A DNA stretch of 64,000 nucleotides from Natronorubrum texcoconense (lineage in GTDB: Archaea > Halobacteriota > Halobacteria > Halobacteriales > Natrialbaceae). This document shows positions 53,698 to 63,212 of the stretch, one piece after another. How positions within the stretch are numbered: the stretch's first letter is position 1; each line of letters starts with the position of its first letter. The stretch is taken from positions 248,001-312,000 of the forward strand of contig NZ_FNFE01000005.1 in NCBI RefSeq assembly GCF_900100335.1. Direction: 5' to 3'. The notes below the pieces were generated by a model. That model saw nothing but the letters and a program-made list of their open reading frames with translations. It was not told the origin of the DNA and ran no database searches. A program made the translations under genes and the position numbers.

Positions 53698-55059
53698 TCA
53701 GTTCGAGACGGTGTGCGGCGCGACCGATTCGGCGACGGCGTCGACCGCATCGGTAACCGCCTCCGCGACGATCCTGACCGACGGTTCGCTGATCGTTAAC
53801 GGCGGCGAGAGCATGAGGTGATCGCCTTTCAGCCCGTCGACCGAGCCCGATCCCGGATAGGTGTAAACGCCGCGCTCGAGCGCACGGTCGTAGACGCGGC
53901 CGTTGACGTTGAGATCGGGATCGAACGGCTCGCCAGTGTCGCGGTCTGCGACGAACTCGATACCGATCATCGCACCGATCTGTCGGAAGTCGCCGACGAT
54001 CGGGTTGTCGGCTAGGGGCTCGAGTTCCGCAGCCAGCAACTCGCCGCGTTTCCGTCCCGTTTGCAACACAGAATCCGTGTACTGGTCGACGACGTGGGCT
54101 GCGATCGCCGCCGAAAGCGGGTTTCCGCCGAAGGTGTGGCCGTGCGAAAACGACCGACCGGTGCCGTTCTCGAACTCGTCGGCGATCTCGTCTCGAACCA
54201 TCGTCGCACTGATCGGAGCGTAGCCGCCCGACAACCCCTTGCCGAGGGCCATCATGTCCGGAACAACGTCGAAGTGTTCCATCGCGAACATCGTCCCCGT
54301 TCGGCCGAACCCGGTCATCACCTCATCCGCGATGAAGAGGACATCGTACTCGTCGCAGATGCGACGGACTTCTTGGAAATAGGCGGGATGCGGGTGGGCC
54401 GCGGGGATGCTCGCCCCTGAAACGGGCTCCGCGATGAACGCCGCGACCGTCTCCGGTCCTTCCTGCTTGATCGTCGTCTCCAGTTCCGCAGCGGCGGCGA
54501 TCGCTTGCTCCTCGGGCGTTCCCTCGTACTCCCAGCGGTAGGGGTACGCCGGCGGAACGTGGGGCCAGCCGTGGAGCAGTGGTTCGTACTCGGATCGACG
54601 GGACGTGTTACCGGTCGCGGATAGCGCGCCGAGGGTTGCACCGTGGTAGGATTGCCAGCGGCCGATGATCGTGCTCTTGTGCGGGTTCCCCGTCTCCCGG
54701 TGGTACGCTCTGGCGAGTTTGAACGCCATCTCGTTCGCTTCGCTCCCGGAGTTTACGAAGAACGCGGCGTTCAGATCGCCGGGGGATACCGCAGCCAGCG
54801 TTTCGGCCAGCGCTTCCGGCGCCTCGTGAGAGAAGTGCGAGAGGCTCAGATAGGACAGTTCCGAGAGCTGCGCATCAGCGACGCTCTCGACGCCCTCCAC
54901 GGAGTGGCCGAGGTTGACGACCGCGGCACCCGCCGCAGCGTCGACGAGTTCGCGTCCATCTTCGGTAACGAGAAATTCGTCGTGAGCGGAGCGGATCCGG
55001 GGAAAATCCGGCTTCATTCCCCCGCCCCACTTATAAAACAGGTTCGCTGTGTTGGCCAT
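53698..55059 (-). CDS. class III aminotransferase (omega-amino acid type)
   Basis: 453 residues. VNSGSEANEMAFKLARAYH forms the phosphate-binding turn, IADEVMTGFGRTGTMFAMEH carries the conserved Asp, and Lys in ALGKGLSGGY makes the internal aldimine. It resembles beta-alanine/taurine-pyruvate type transaminases more than the enzyme at 23786. The Lrp gene is upstream on the opposite strand and a dead sodium symporter remnant lies beyond it, suggesting a former uptake-plus-transamination unit. Confidence 0.9.
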   Translation of the reverse strand: MANTANLFYKWGGGMKPDFPRIRSAHDEFLVTEDGRELVDAAAGAAVVNLGHSVEGVESVADAQLSELSYLSLSHFSHEAPEALAETLAAVSPGDLNAAFFVNSGSEANEMAFKLARAYHRETGNPHKSTIIGRWQSYHGATLGALSATGNTSRRSEYEPLLHGWPHVPPAYPYRWEYEGTPEEQAIAAAAELETTIKQEGPETVAAFIAEPVSGASIPAAHPHPAYFQEVRRICDEYDVLFIADEVMTGFGRTGTMFAMEHFDVVPDMMALGKGLSGGYAPISATMVRDEIADEFENGTGRSFSHGHTFGGNPLSAAIAAHVVDQYTDSVLQTGRKRGELLAAELEPLADNPIVGDFRQIGAMIGIEFVADRDTGEPFDPDLNVNGRVYDRALERGVYTYPGSGSVDGLKGDHLMLSPPLTISEPSVRIVAEAVTDAVDAVAESVAPHTVSN

Positions 55060-55419
55060 ATACGACTCTAGATGGGGTATGCTAAAATAAATCTTGCTGA
55101 AGGGGCCGAAATCAGTCCTATTTCTAATCTATTGGTTTTTAATTTGGAATGGGCACAATAACAGAGTTCAGTCGAAGGGCGGCACGCGCGATACCCTCTC
55201 GAATCGCCGTGAAAAAAGCTCCACCGCTCGCGTCGTACGGGCCGATTTACGTGATTCGTCCCACCGTGCGTGTCGTCGATCGGATTTCCCTCGCTGAAGA
55301 ATGCTATCTGATCGAGGCTCGCCTACGTCGATAGCACGGGATTGGAACCCGTCTAACATTCCACCCGCTTTTCGATAGCTGTAACAATCTATATACTCGT
55401 CCTCTCCCCGTGTTCGAGT
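55060..55419. other. divergent intergenic region, aminotransferase/Lrp
   Basis: 360 bases with no supportable gene. The left part is AT-rich (TCTAATCTATTGGTTTTTAATTTGG), fitting the aminotransferase promoter. AACAATCTATATACTCG about 25-40 bases before 55420 would serve the Lrp gene. An Lrp-controlled divergent promoter is likely. Confidence 0.5.
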
Positions 55420-55932
55420 ATGGTAGAACTCAATCTTGACGAGAACGACCTCGAGATCCTGCGCTGGTTGGACCGAGAGGGAGAAATCGACGTCGATCAG
55501 CTGAGCGAAGAGCTCGGGATCAGTACCTCGACGATCTACTACCGTCTGGATAACTACCGTGAAAAGGGGATCCTCCAGGGGAACGTGGCGGATATCGACC
55601 ACCAGAAACTCGGCTTCGAACTCACTGCCATCACGGAGATCAAAAGCGAGTACGGTCCCGGCTACGACGACATCGGCGACCGACTCACGGAACTGTCCGG
55701 CGTCCAGTCGGTGTACTTCATGCTCGGGGAAATGTCGTTCACCCTGGTCTCTCGCCTTCGCGATCACGAACACCTCCAGGCGCTGATCGACGAGATCATT
55801 CATACAGACGGCGTCGAACACTCCTCGACGCACATCGTTCTCAAGACGTTCAAGGACGAATCCCGACTCCTGGTCAACTACGACGACGACGACCTCGAGA
55901 AACTGTTGGACGACGGAACGCTCGCGAAGTGA
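55420..55932 (+). CDS. Lrp/AsnC family transcriptional regulator
   Basis: 170 residues. The N-terminal helix-turn-helix (NLDENDLEILRWLDREGEID, then LSEELGISTSTIYYRLDNY) is followed by a RAM-like domain (ELTAITEIKSEYG, GVQSVYFMLGEMSF). Divergent from the class III aminotransferase gene, it is the obvious regulator of that gene in response to an amino acid. Intact and of normal length for haloarchaeal Lrp proteins. Confidence 0.9.
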   Translation: MVELNLDENDLEILRWLDREGEIDVDQLSEELGISTSTIYYRLDNYREKGILQGNVADIDHQKLGFELTAITEIKSEYGPGYDDIGDRLTELSGVQSVYFMLGEMSFTLVSRLRDHEHLQALIDEIIHTDGVEHSSTHIVLKTFKDESRLLVNYDDDDLEKLLDDGTLAK

Positions 55933-56121
55933 GTCCAACGCAGCGGTCGTACCGTGTCGGCGACTGAACCGTGATTTCTTCGTTTCTCGTTCGACGAGCA
56001 CAGCGACTCGCATCGTTGATTCGGTCCCGTATAGTAATAATTACAGCCGCAGACTTTACAACTGTCCCTCAGTATAGAAATTATTCCCATAGTCAATCCG
56101 AATCGGAGGGGGTTGGTGGAC

Positions 56122-56549
56122 ATGGCTCAGCGTACGAATACCGAATCGAAAGAATCCACCCGTTCGATCGAGACGAGTGGCTGGTTCTACCTCGATCCGG
56201 TGTCGAAAGTCATGACCGTAGCGTGCGTAGTCTGACTCCTCGTCGTCTACCTGCCGGTCCTGTACTCGCCGGAGTTGAGCATCGACGGAATGTGGGCGAT
56301 CACCGCAACCGACTTCCTGCAGGGTGTTCTGATGTGGGGTCTGTTCGCGGTGATCTGGGTCATCAGCTTCCGCTACTTCGGCTACTCGATGTCCGCACCG
56401 GTTCTCGAGGCGCCTCGACTGGCAGAAACCGGCGGCTCCCTATCGAGACCTACATCGGCTTCGCGCTGGTCTGGGCGTTCGCCGTGGCAGTGTTGCCACA
56501 CATCGCAATGCGGGCTTTCTCCGCGAAGAGCCCCGAGTCGGCGAAGTGA
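56122..56549 (+). pseudogene. broken sodium:solute symporter (SSS family)
   Basis: From ATG 56122 the frame reads through WFYLDPVSKVMTVACVV into an in-frame TGA (56233-56235). It continues as LLVVYLPVLYSPELSIDGMW, then ITATDFLQGVLMWGLFAVIW. Near 56437 it shifts frame into PIETYIGFALVWAFAVAVLP, ending HIAMRAFSAKS, a typical SSS helix and loop (PHI.MR....K). Intact SSS proteins have about 500 residues, so a large internal part is missing as well as the stop and frameshift. It presumably once imported the substrate of the neighbouring aminotransferase. Confidence 0.75.
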
Positions 56550-56587
56550 GCCTATCAGTCTAATTCTGAACGGTAACTCTCAATTAC

Positions 56588-57637
56588 TCAGCGTAATTGC
56601 CAGATTACTCGTTGGTCCTCGCCCCACTCGGTGAAGTCGAACACCCAGTACAGTTCGGAGAGCCCTTCTTCGACCTGATAGGCGATTTTACTTTCGTGTT
56701 CCTCACCGGCGTTTAGGGTTGTGCCGTCGAAGTCTTCGAGCGCTGGTAATATACCCGACGTTTCGCCGTGGATTCGTCCGAATTCATCCTTGAGCTGAAC
56801 CTGTTCCGCCGAGAGCGTTCGATCGCGTCCGCTCCCGTTCTCGACGAGAACACCGATCGCGATGATCTCGTACCCTTCGTCGGACTGCATGAACCCGCCG
56901 AGGTTGTTTCCGTGCTCGAGGCTCGCCACCGTAACTTCGATCCCCGCTCGTTCGACTCCCTGAGAAAAACCGAGCGCGTCGTCGGTGAGGTCGTGTTCGA
57001 GCGATTCGCTGGCGGCTGCGTCCCGCTTCGTGTCGAGGTCGATAGTGGCGGTCTCGCCCGACGGCAGTGACTCGAGTTCGAGCACGAGTCCCTCGATATC
57101 GTCGTCGACGTCGTAAACGAGATCGCCCCGAACGACTTCGCCGGGTGCAAGGTGACGCTCGGTTGGATCGAGCGCCGCAGCGTCGAGTTCGTCGACGCGG
57201 TCGTACGTCTCGCCGTCTTCGTCGCTAAGGGTGACCGTTACCGTGTCGTCGACGTCCACCACCGCCTCGTCACCGACGTGCTGGAGCGCGAGGTCGACGA
57301 CCGCGAACGCCGCTCCGTCGTCCGCCTCGAGAACCTCGCGGTCCGATCCGGTCACGACGTCCGCGACCAGATCCAGATCGGCGACGACGACGTGCAGGTC
57401 ACCCACCTCGAGGCGGTCTCCGACCCCGAACTCGGGAGTCGCCGCGTCCGACTCGTCGCTCTCGTCCGCGCTACCAAGCTCGTCACTCGAAGCGGAGCCG
57501 TCCGTCTCAGTTTTCGATCGTGTTTCGTCGTCGTCACCCGCCTCCGTTTCGTCCTCCCCGTCGCTCGTGCAGCCGGCAATAGCGATCGCTCCACCTCCGA
57601 TCAACGCGAGGTACGTTCGACGGTCGATACGGTCCAT
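56588..57637 (-). CDS. secreted lipoprotein with DUF4352-like domains
   Basis: 349 residues from the ATG at 57637. The signal carries RR (DRRTYLALIGGG) and a lipobox IAGC (Cys23), so export by Tat with lipid anchoring is likely. A Ser/Asp/Glu linker (about 24-70) is followed by two beta-rich repeats. The first starts VGDRLEVGDLHVVVADLDLV, and the second VERAGIEVTVASLEHGNNLG. Both contain the hydrophobic-xV-x-NxG pattern of DUF4352/telomere-repeat-like Ig domains. Function unknown; presumably a cell-surface binding or structural protein. Confidence 0.8.
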   Translation of the reverse strand: MDRIDRRTYLALIGGGAIAIAGCTSDGEDETEAGDDDETRSKTETDGSASSDELGSADESDESDAATPEFGVGDRLEVGDLHVVVADLDLVADVVTGSDREVLEADDGAAFAVVDLALQHVGDEAVVDVDDTVTVTLSDEDGETYDRVDELDAAALDPTERHLAPGEVVRGDLVYDVDDDIEGLVLELESLPSGETATIDLDTKRDAAASESLEHDLTDDALGFSQGVERAGIEVTVASLEHGNNLGGFMQSDEGYEIIAIGVLVENGSGRDRTLSAEQVQLKDEFGRIHGETSGILPALEDFDGTTLNAGEEHESKIAYQVEEGLSELYWVFDFTEWGEDQRVIWQLR

Positions 57638-57837
57638 AGTCGGTACCGGTCCCGGTGGGAGAAGTACAGTGGGTGAAGACGCTCGCCGAACGGGGAAGCA
57701 TCGCGTGGAAGTGGCGGTAGTCGTTCCGTGGAAGTGATGGGAACGTTGCTCCACAGCCGAGGTCCCGCGACGAGTAGCGACCCGATTCTTCGACCCCTCT
57801 TCATACTCCGTCGACGCCTGTTCGTCTTCTAACGCCG

Positions 57838-58470
57838 ATGACAACGCACTGTACCTACTGCGGGGACGCCGTTCCCGACGACGACTACGAGACGCACCTC
57901 AGGCGGACACACGCCGACGAGCTGACGGGGATCGACGAACGACGAGTGGGGCCGCCGTCCGACGAGTCGAAGCGCCGAAATCTGGCGTTTTACGCGGGCG
58001 CCGGCGTCATCCTCGTCGTGTTCGTTCTGGGATACAGTCTGGTGTTCCTCGGTTCCGGCGCCGACGCCAGTTCCGCGGCCGTCCAACCCGACGCGACGGC
58101 TCAGATACACGAACACGGGCTGCTCACCGTTCAGTACGATGATACCACCGTCGAGTTTACCGAGCCGCGGTACGTCGAAGCCGACGGCTGTTTCCACTTC
58201 CACGAAAGCGACGCGCAGGTCTGGCACACCCATTGCGATGGTGTCACGATCGAATACGCCCTCGAGACGCTCGGCATGGACGTGACGGCCGACACGTTCA
58301 CCGTCGACGGGCAGACGTTCGCCGAGGCGGACGGTGACGACGTCAGCGTGACCGTCGACGGCGAGGCGGTCGATCCGCAGGAGCACGTGCTCGAGGGCGT
58401 CGAATCCGTCGACGAGGCGGGTGATGGAGCGGGTGATACCGTCGAAATCGTCGTCCGATCCGGTGACTGA
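57838..58470 (+). CDS. C2H2 zinc-finger membrane protein with His-rich outer domain
   Basis: 210 residues. The N-terminus has a C2H2-type finger (CTYCGD ... HLRRTH). One transmembrane helix (about 50-72, FYAGAGVILVVFVLGYSLVF) separates it from a ~135-residue domain rich in His and with two Cys (IHEHGLLTV, CFHFHES, WHTHCDG). The orientation would put the finger in the cytoplasm and the His/Cys cluster outside, a possible metal-binding sensor or chaperone. It is transcribed away from the lipoprotein gene (200 bases between). Function unknown. Confidence 0.78.
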   Translation: MTTHCTYCGDAVPDDDYETHLRRTHADELTGIDERRVGPPSDESKRRNLAFYAGAGVILVVFVLGYSLVFLGSGADASSAAVQPDATAQIHEHGLLTVQYDDTTVEFTEPRYVEADGCFHFHESDAQVWHTHCDGVTIEYALETLGMDVTADTFTVDGQTFAEADGDDVSVTVDGEAVDPQEHVLEGVESVDEAGDGAGDTVEIVVRSGD

Positions 58471-58603
58471 GCGGCCACTTCGGATCCTAATCATCCGAGG
58501 CGCCTGGAGACGGGAACGAGGATCTAACGCGGGTGATTTGTCTCCTAACCTACGCCGTCGTTCACCGACCCTATACGATCCTGCCCGGCGTTCGAGACGG
58601 TGT

Positions 58604-58732
58604 ATGACGTACCAGAACCCGTCACTGTGCATTACCTGTGGCCACACGTACGAGCAGGAGAATAGATACCACGGCTACTACTGTATCAATTGCCGCCTGA
58701 AGCCGAGTAAGCAGCGTAGCGTGGAGTCATAG
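58604..58732 (+). CDS. zinc-ribbon micro-protein, 42 residues
   Basis: MTYQNPSLCITCGH starts a 42-residue protein with a second knuckle YCINCRLK; the two CxxC pairs are spaced about 15 residues apart. It ends KPSKQRSVES. A TATA-like CTATACGATC lies 25-35 bases upstream. Such short zinc proteins are common in haloarchaea and easily missed. It is basic at its C-terminus, unlike its acidic neighbours. Function unknown. Confidence 0.65.
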   Translation: MTYQNPSLCITCGHTYEQENRYHGYYCINCRLKPSKQRSVES

Positions 58733-58885
58733 TATCCCAGTCTGAATCTCCGAACAGCCAGCTTTTACCGCGATTCTTCCCTACCCTTCGTCGTCTCTAT
58801 TTGACCGTAACCACCGAAGAGCGACCAGTCTAGAGACCGACCTACAGCGTAACTGGCAGTCATACTAGATATTGGATAGACACAC

Positions 58886-60757
58886 ATGATAGATCGAGTC
58901 GGTGTCATCGCGTTGATTGCTCTCGTGGTGTTAGGTGGTGTCGTGGCAGCGACTGGTTCCGTCACGAACGGTGACGACCAGACCGTCATCTACACACTTG
59001 ACGACGAGCGATGCGACGTGAGCGAACACCTGGACGAAACTGTCGATATCACGAACGAGATCGACGAGCGAGAGAGTCAAAGCGAGAGCGAGCGGGACCG
59101 GGCGAATAACGATCACCGCGAAAACGAACGCGACTACGACGTCAGCGAGAGCGACAGCGAGCGCGACAGTTCGAGCGCAGTCGACGAGAGCGATCGCGAC
59201 GTCAGCGAGAGCGATCGCAGCTCCGACAGCGAGTACGATCGCGACGGCAGCAGCTCCGACGTGAACGACCGCGACGAACAACGCGACTCGAGCAGCGAGC
59301 GCGACGCGAGCGACGTCGACGAGAGCGAACGCGACGTCAGCGAGAGCGAAACCGACGACACGGACGTCGAGATCGACGAAAGCGAGCGCGACAGCGAGCA
59401 CGATGTCAGCGAACGCGACGCGAGCGAGTCGGACGCCGACAGCACGCACAGCGAGAGCGACTCGAGCGCCAGCGACAGCGCCGCCGACGAGAACGAGGCG
59501 AGTGCCAGCGAGAGTTCGAACGACATCGCCGAAAGCGGGAGTTCCGCCGACGAGAGCGCGAGCGATCGCAGCGAGAGCGACGTCGACCACGACGATGCGG
59601 AGCGTGACGTGAGCGAACGCGACAGTAGCGATACCGAAGCGAACGAGAGCGAGACGACATCCGACGAACGCGACCTCGAAGAACGCACCGCGGACGAAAG
59701 CGAACGCGACGTCATCGACGGCGAACGCGACGAGCGCGAGGGCGAGCACGAGGCCAATTCGAGCGACGAGAGCGATCAGTCCGCGAGCGGGACGGACTCC
59801 GAACGGATCGATGCGGACCGATTCGATCGCGGTGACGACGTCGACGCCGAAAACGTCAACGACAGCGAAGCGAGTGAATCGAGCGAGCGGAACGAACGCG
59901 ACGGCGAGAGCGAAACGAACGAGTCGGAACGCGAGGAGAGCGATCGCGAGGCGAGCGAGAGCGACCGTAGCGAAAGCGACAGGAACGACTTCAACAGCGA
60001 ATCGTTCCGCGGCGAGAGCGTCGAGTCCGCCCTCGACGACTCCGAAAGCACTCGAGCGGGTAGCGAGAGCGACCTCGACCAGAGCGATCGGGAGGCGAGT
60101 AGCGCCGAACGCGACAGTTCCCGCGCAGACTTCGACAGCGAAGAGTTCGCCGGAGATCGCAGCGAATCGGCGAGCGAGCAGCGCGATACGAGTCTCGACA
60201 CCACAGATAACGACTCCGAACGCAACGAGAGCGACCGTACCGACCGCGGCAGTGACAGCGACCGTACCTCGAGCGAACGCGACGGGAGTACGCACTCCGA
60301 CGAACGCGACGAGAGCGAGCGCGAGCGCAGCGAGTCGACCGAGTCCGCACTCGACACCGAGAGCGAGAGCGACACGGGAATCGACGAGCGTCAGGACACC
60401 GACACCGAACGCGAACGGACCAGCGACCGCGACAGCGACCGAGACGAGAGCGAACGCGACCGCAGCGAGCGCGCGGACGAGAGCGAACGCGACAGTCAGC
60501 GCGACCAGAGCGAGCGCGAGCGCGGCCTCGAGACGCGCGACAGCGACCGTAGCGAGTCCGACGCCGACAGCGAGAGCGAACGAACACAGAGCGAACGCGA
60601 CCAGAGTGAACGCGAACAGACGACAGATTCGGACTGTGAGACGGTTTCGGAGCGTATGATCGTCACCGGCGACAGTCCGCAGGAGCTCGAGCGAAAGGGC
60701 GTCCTCGTCGAGAACGATAACGGATCGTACGACGTCGACGTCAGCAAACTCGAGTGA
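58886..60757 (+). CDS. exported Ser/Asp/Glu/Arg-repeat protein 1
   Basis: 623 residues. A membrane/signal segment (VGVIALIALVVLGGVVAATG, residues 5-24) is followed by a short acidic head with Cys43 in DDERCD. About 520 residues of Ser, Asp, Glu and Arg in irregular short units (ESERD, SDRD, ESDVS) come next. A structured-looking C-terminal end of 40 residues starts at Cys584 (CETVSERMIV, ELERKGVLVEND). There is no PGF-CTERM or sortase tail. I see no other Cys. It resembles in composition staphylococcal SD-repeat stalks and RD/RS-type dipeptide proteins, without homology evidence. A T-run at 60789-60793 may end transcription. Confidence 0.82.
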   Translation: MIDRVGVIALIALVVLGGVVAATGSVTNGDDQTVIYTLDDERCDVSEHLDETVDITNEIDERESQSESERDRANNDHRENERDYDVSESDSERDSSSAVDESDRDVSESDRSSDSEYDRDGSSSDVNDRDEQRDSSSERDASDVDESERDVSESETDDTDVEIDESERDSEHDVSERDASESDADSTHSESDSSASDSAADENEASASESSNDIAESGSSADESASDRSESDVDHDDAERDVSERDSSDTEANESETTSDERDLEERTADESERDVIDGERDEREGEHEANSSDESDQSASGTDSERIDADRFDRGDDVDAENVNDSEASESSERNERDGESETNESEREESDREASESDRSESDRNDFNSESFRGESVESALDDSESTRAGSESDLDQSDREASSAERDSSRADFDSEEFAGDRSESASEQRDTSLDTTDNDSERNESDRTDRGSDSDRTSSERDGSTHSDERDESERERSESTESALDTESESDTGIDERQDTDTERERTSDRDSDRDESERDRSERADESERDSQRDQSERERGLETRDSDRSESDADSESERTQSERDQSEREQTTDSDCETVSERMIVTGDSPQELERKGVLVENDNGSYDVDVSKLE

Positions 60758-61035
60758 GACGGAACCGACCCGACAGTTTCGGCCGCTATTTTTCGGCGTT
60801 TCGGTTCGCAGACGATCAGGGGCACCGTCGCACGGCTCTCAGTGGGGAGCCGTCTCCGCGGGGACGGCGTTTCTCGCACGTCAGGTGAGTTCCGAACGGT
60901 GGCCGCGTTCCGTTCGGCGCCCGATCGCCGTCAGTGGGTCCGATCTCCCCCGTATCTCCCCGTGGCTTCGTCTCCAGTTCTTAACACCATCCGGCAAAGA
61001 GGGCAGTGACCTACGGGATAGGTTTCGAGCATAGC

Positions 61036-62919
61036 ATGAAACAGAAATTAGCAACCCTCACAGTGGTTTGTCTCTTGTTGCTGTCCGGCGCGGCCGGCGT
61101 AAGCGGGGTGGCTGGAGCGAGCTCCGGCGCCAGCATGCAAGTGGACGATCGGTGTGACGCGGATGAATCCGTCGAGGACAGTACGTCGACGGCCGCCGAC
61201 GAGGAGGAAAGTCAGCGGGACAGTAGCAGCGACCGAGATCGCTCCAGTAGCGACCTCCGAGAGAGTTCGAACGACGCCGATCTGAGCGAAAGTGACAGCG
61301 CGAGCGATAGCTCCAGCGACGTCGACGAGAGCGATCTCGACCAAAGCGACCGCGACAGTTCGAGCGACAGCGCGTCCGACCGCGACGGAAGCACGTTCGA
61401 CGAGAGCGACCGCGACGAACAGCGCGACTCGAGCAGCGAGCGCACCGTCAGCAACGTCGACGAGAGCGACCGCAGCGAGAGTCAAAGCAACGTCGACGAC
61501 GCGGACGTCGAGGTCGACGAGAGCGAAACCGACCTCGACCGCGACGTCAGCGAGCGTAGCGAGAGCGAGTCCGACAGGGACAGCACGCTCAGCGAGAGCG
61601 ACTCGAGCGCCAACGACAGCGCCTCGGACGCGAGCGACTCGAGCGCCAGCGACAGTTCGAGCGACACGGACGAGACCGACAGCTCTACCGACGAGAGTTC
61701 GAGCGACTCGAACTCCAGCGACATCGACCACGACGACGCCGACGTCGACGTGAGCGAGCGTAATTCGAGTTCCTCGGACGAGAGCGACAGCTCGAGTGAC
61801 CTCGAAGAGAGCGACGTCGAAGAGAGCGACAGCTCCGAGAGCGAACGCGACACGAGCGACCACAGCCTCGACGAGAGCGAGAGCGACTCCGAGGAGAGCG
61901 AGAGCGACGAGAGCGAGAGCGCCGACAGTTCGAGCGATTCCGAACACGACGAACGCGACTCGAGCGACCGCGGCGAGAACGATCGCGACACCTTCGACCG
62001 CATCGATAGCAGCAGCGACAGCGACTCAGACGAGAGCTCACAGAGCGAAACGGACTCGAGCGAGAGCGACCGCAGCGTGAGCGAGAGCGCCTTCGACGAA
62101 TCGGAGCGCGACGCGAGTCAGAACGACCGCACCCAGAGCGACCGCACGAGCTCCGACAGCGACAGCGACTCGAGTTCGAGCGACGAATCTGAACGCGACG
62201 CGAGCAAGAGCGACCGTCACGGCTCCGAGAGCTCCCTCGACCAGAGCGACCGCGACGCGAGTACCGCCGACAGCGACCGGACCCACAGCGAGTCCGCCAG
62301 CGATCAGAACACGAGCGACAGCAGCGACACCCAGAGCGACCAACAGGATAGTAGCCTAGACAGCACGGACAACGACAACGAACGCAGTAGCAGCGCGAAC
62401 GACGAGCACGAAGTCTCGAGCGACCGCACCTACAGCGAGAACGACCAGAGCACGACCACCGACGAGAGCGACGTGAGCGAGAACGACCGCAGCGAGAGCA
62501 GCGAGTCCGAACTCGACACCGACAGCGAGAGCGACGCTGGCGTCGACACCAGCGAGACGAAGGACGTCGAGAGCGAGTCCAGCAGCGACGCGGACAGCGC
62601 CTCCGACAGCAGCCAGAGCGACCGTAGCGAGAGCAGTACCGACAGCCAGAGCGAGTCCAGCCTCGACAGCAGCGACAGCGACAGCGACGTCGACAGTCGG
62701 GACAGCACCCGAAGCGACTCCGACACTGACTCCGAGAGCGTGAGCTCCCAGAGCGAGTCCGACGACAGTAGCTTCGACGAGTCCTACGACTCCAACTGCG
62801 GCCACGGCGACTCCGACGCGGACGACGACAGCGACAACTCCGAAAGCACCGAGCGCTCCAGCGTGACCTCGAGCATCGGCAACGCATTCGGGAACCTCGT
62901 GTCCGCCATCCTCGGCTAG
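61036..62919 (+). CDS. exported Ser/Asp/Glu/Arg-repeat protein 2
   Basis: 627 residues from the ATG at 61036. A classical signal peptide (KQKLATLTVVCLLLLSGAAG) is followed by a short head with Cys40 in DDRCDA and ~540 residues of Ser/Asp/Glu/Arg repeats, with more Ser-Asp (SDSD, SSSD) and less Arg-Glu than its neighbour. The 40-residue C-terminus begins at Cys588 (CGHGDSDADDD) and ends in a hydrophobic helix-like tail (SSIGNAFGNLVSAILG). It follows its paralogue by 278 bases on the same strand. A surface or secreted polyampholyte is likely; the function is unknown. Confidence 0.82.
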   Translation: MKQKLATLTVVCLLLLSGAAGVSGVAGASSGASMQVDDRCDADESVEDSTSTAADEEESQRDSSSDRDRSSSDLRESSNDADLSESDSASDSSSDVDESDLDQSDRDSSSDSASDRDGSTFDESDRDEQRDSSSERTVSNVDESDRSESQSNVDDADVEVDESETDLDRDVSERSESESDRDSTLSESDSSANDSASDASDSSASDSSSDTDETDSSTDESSSDSNSSDIDHDDADVDVSERNSSSSDESDSSSDLEESDVEESDSSESERDTSDHSLDESESDSEESESDESESADSSSDSEHDERDSSDRGENDRDTFDRIDSSSDSDSDESSQSETDSSESDRSVSESAFDESERDASQNDRTQSDRTSSDSDSDSSSSDESERDASKSDRHGSESSLDQSDRDASTADSDRTHSESASDQNTSDSSDTQSDQQDSSLDSTDNDNERSSSANDEHEVSSDRTYSENDQSTTTDESDVSENDRSESSESELDTDSESDAGVDTSETKDVESESSSDADSASDSSQSDRSESSTDSQSESSLDSSDSDSDVDSRDSTRSDSDTDSESVSSQSESDDSSFDESYDSNCGHGDSDADDDSDNSESTERSSVTSSIGNAFGNLVSAILG

Positions 62920-62944
62920 AGACGCGAACGCGACCCGTCGGCTC

Positions 62945-62950
62945 TTTTTT
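62945..62950 (+). terminator. T-run after repeat gene 2
   Basis: Six T residues (62945-62950) follow the stop of repeat gene 2 by 25 bases. Archaeal termination is often driven by such U-tracts. No hairpin is needed or seen. Confidence 0.4.
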
Positions 62951-63212
62951 GTGGCACCGTCGACGACTCGAGAGCAGCCGCATCGGACGTCGATCGAGTC
63001 GACGAACGAGGTTATGATATCGACCGGAGCGACTCCGTCGTACACCCGTGAGACCACCTTCGGTCACGTCGACCATCCAGACGTGAGTCCGCGAGGGAGT
63101 CGGTATCGTCCGTCGACAGCGAGTTCGGTCAGTCCGTTCCAACGTCCTCCGGTATCCCCCGATCAACGACATCGGCGCACGTCCTACTACCGTTGCGCTC
63201 CTTTGAGAACGT

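Noticed and set aside
58931-60295. Long hydrophobic frames (Ala/Val/Leu-rich) antisense to the Ser/Asp/Arg repeat genes
   Set aside because: They are the mirror image of GAGAGCGAC-type repeats; the sense frame has signal peptide, start context and conserved Cys positions in both copies.
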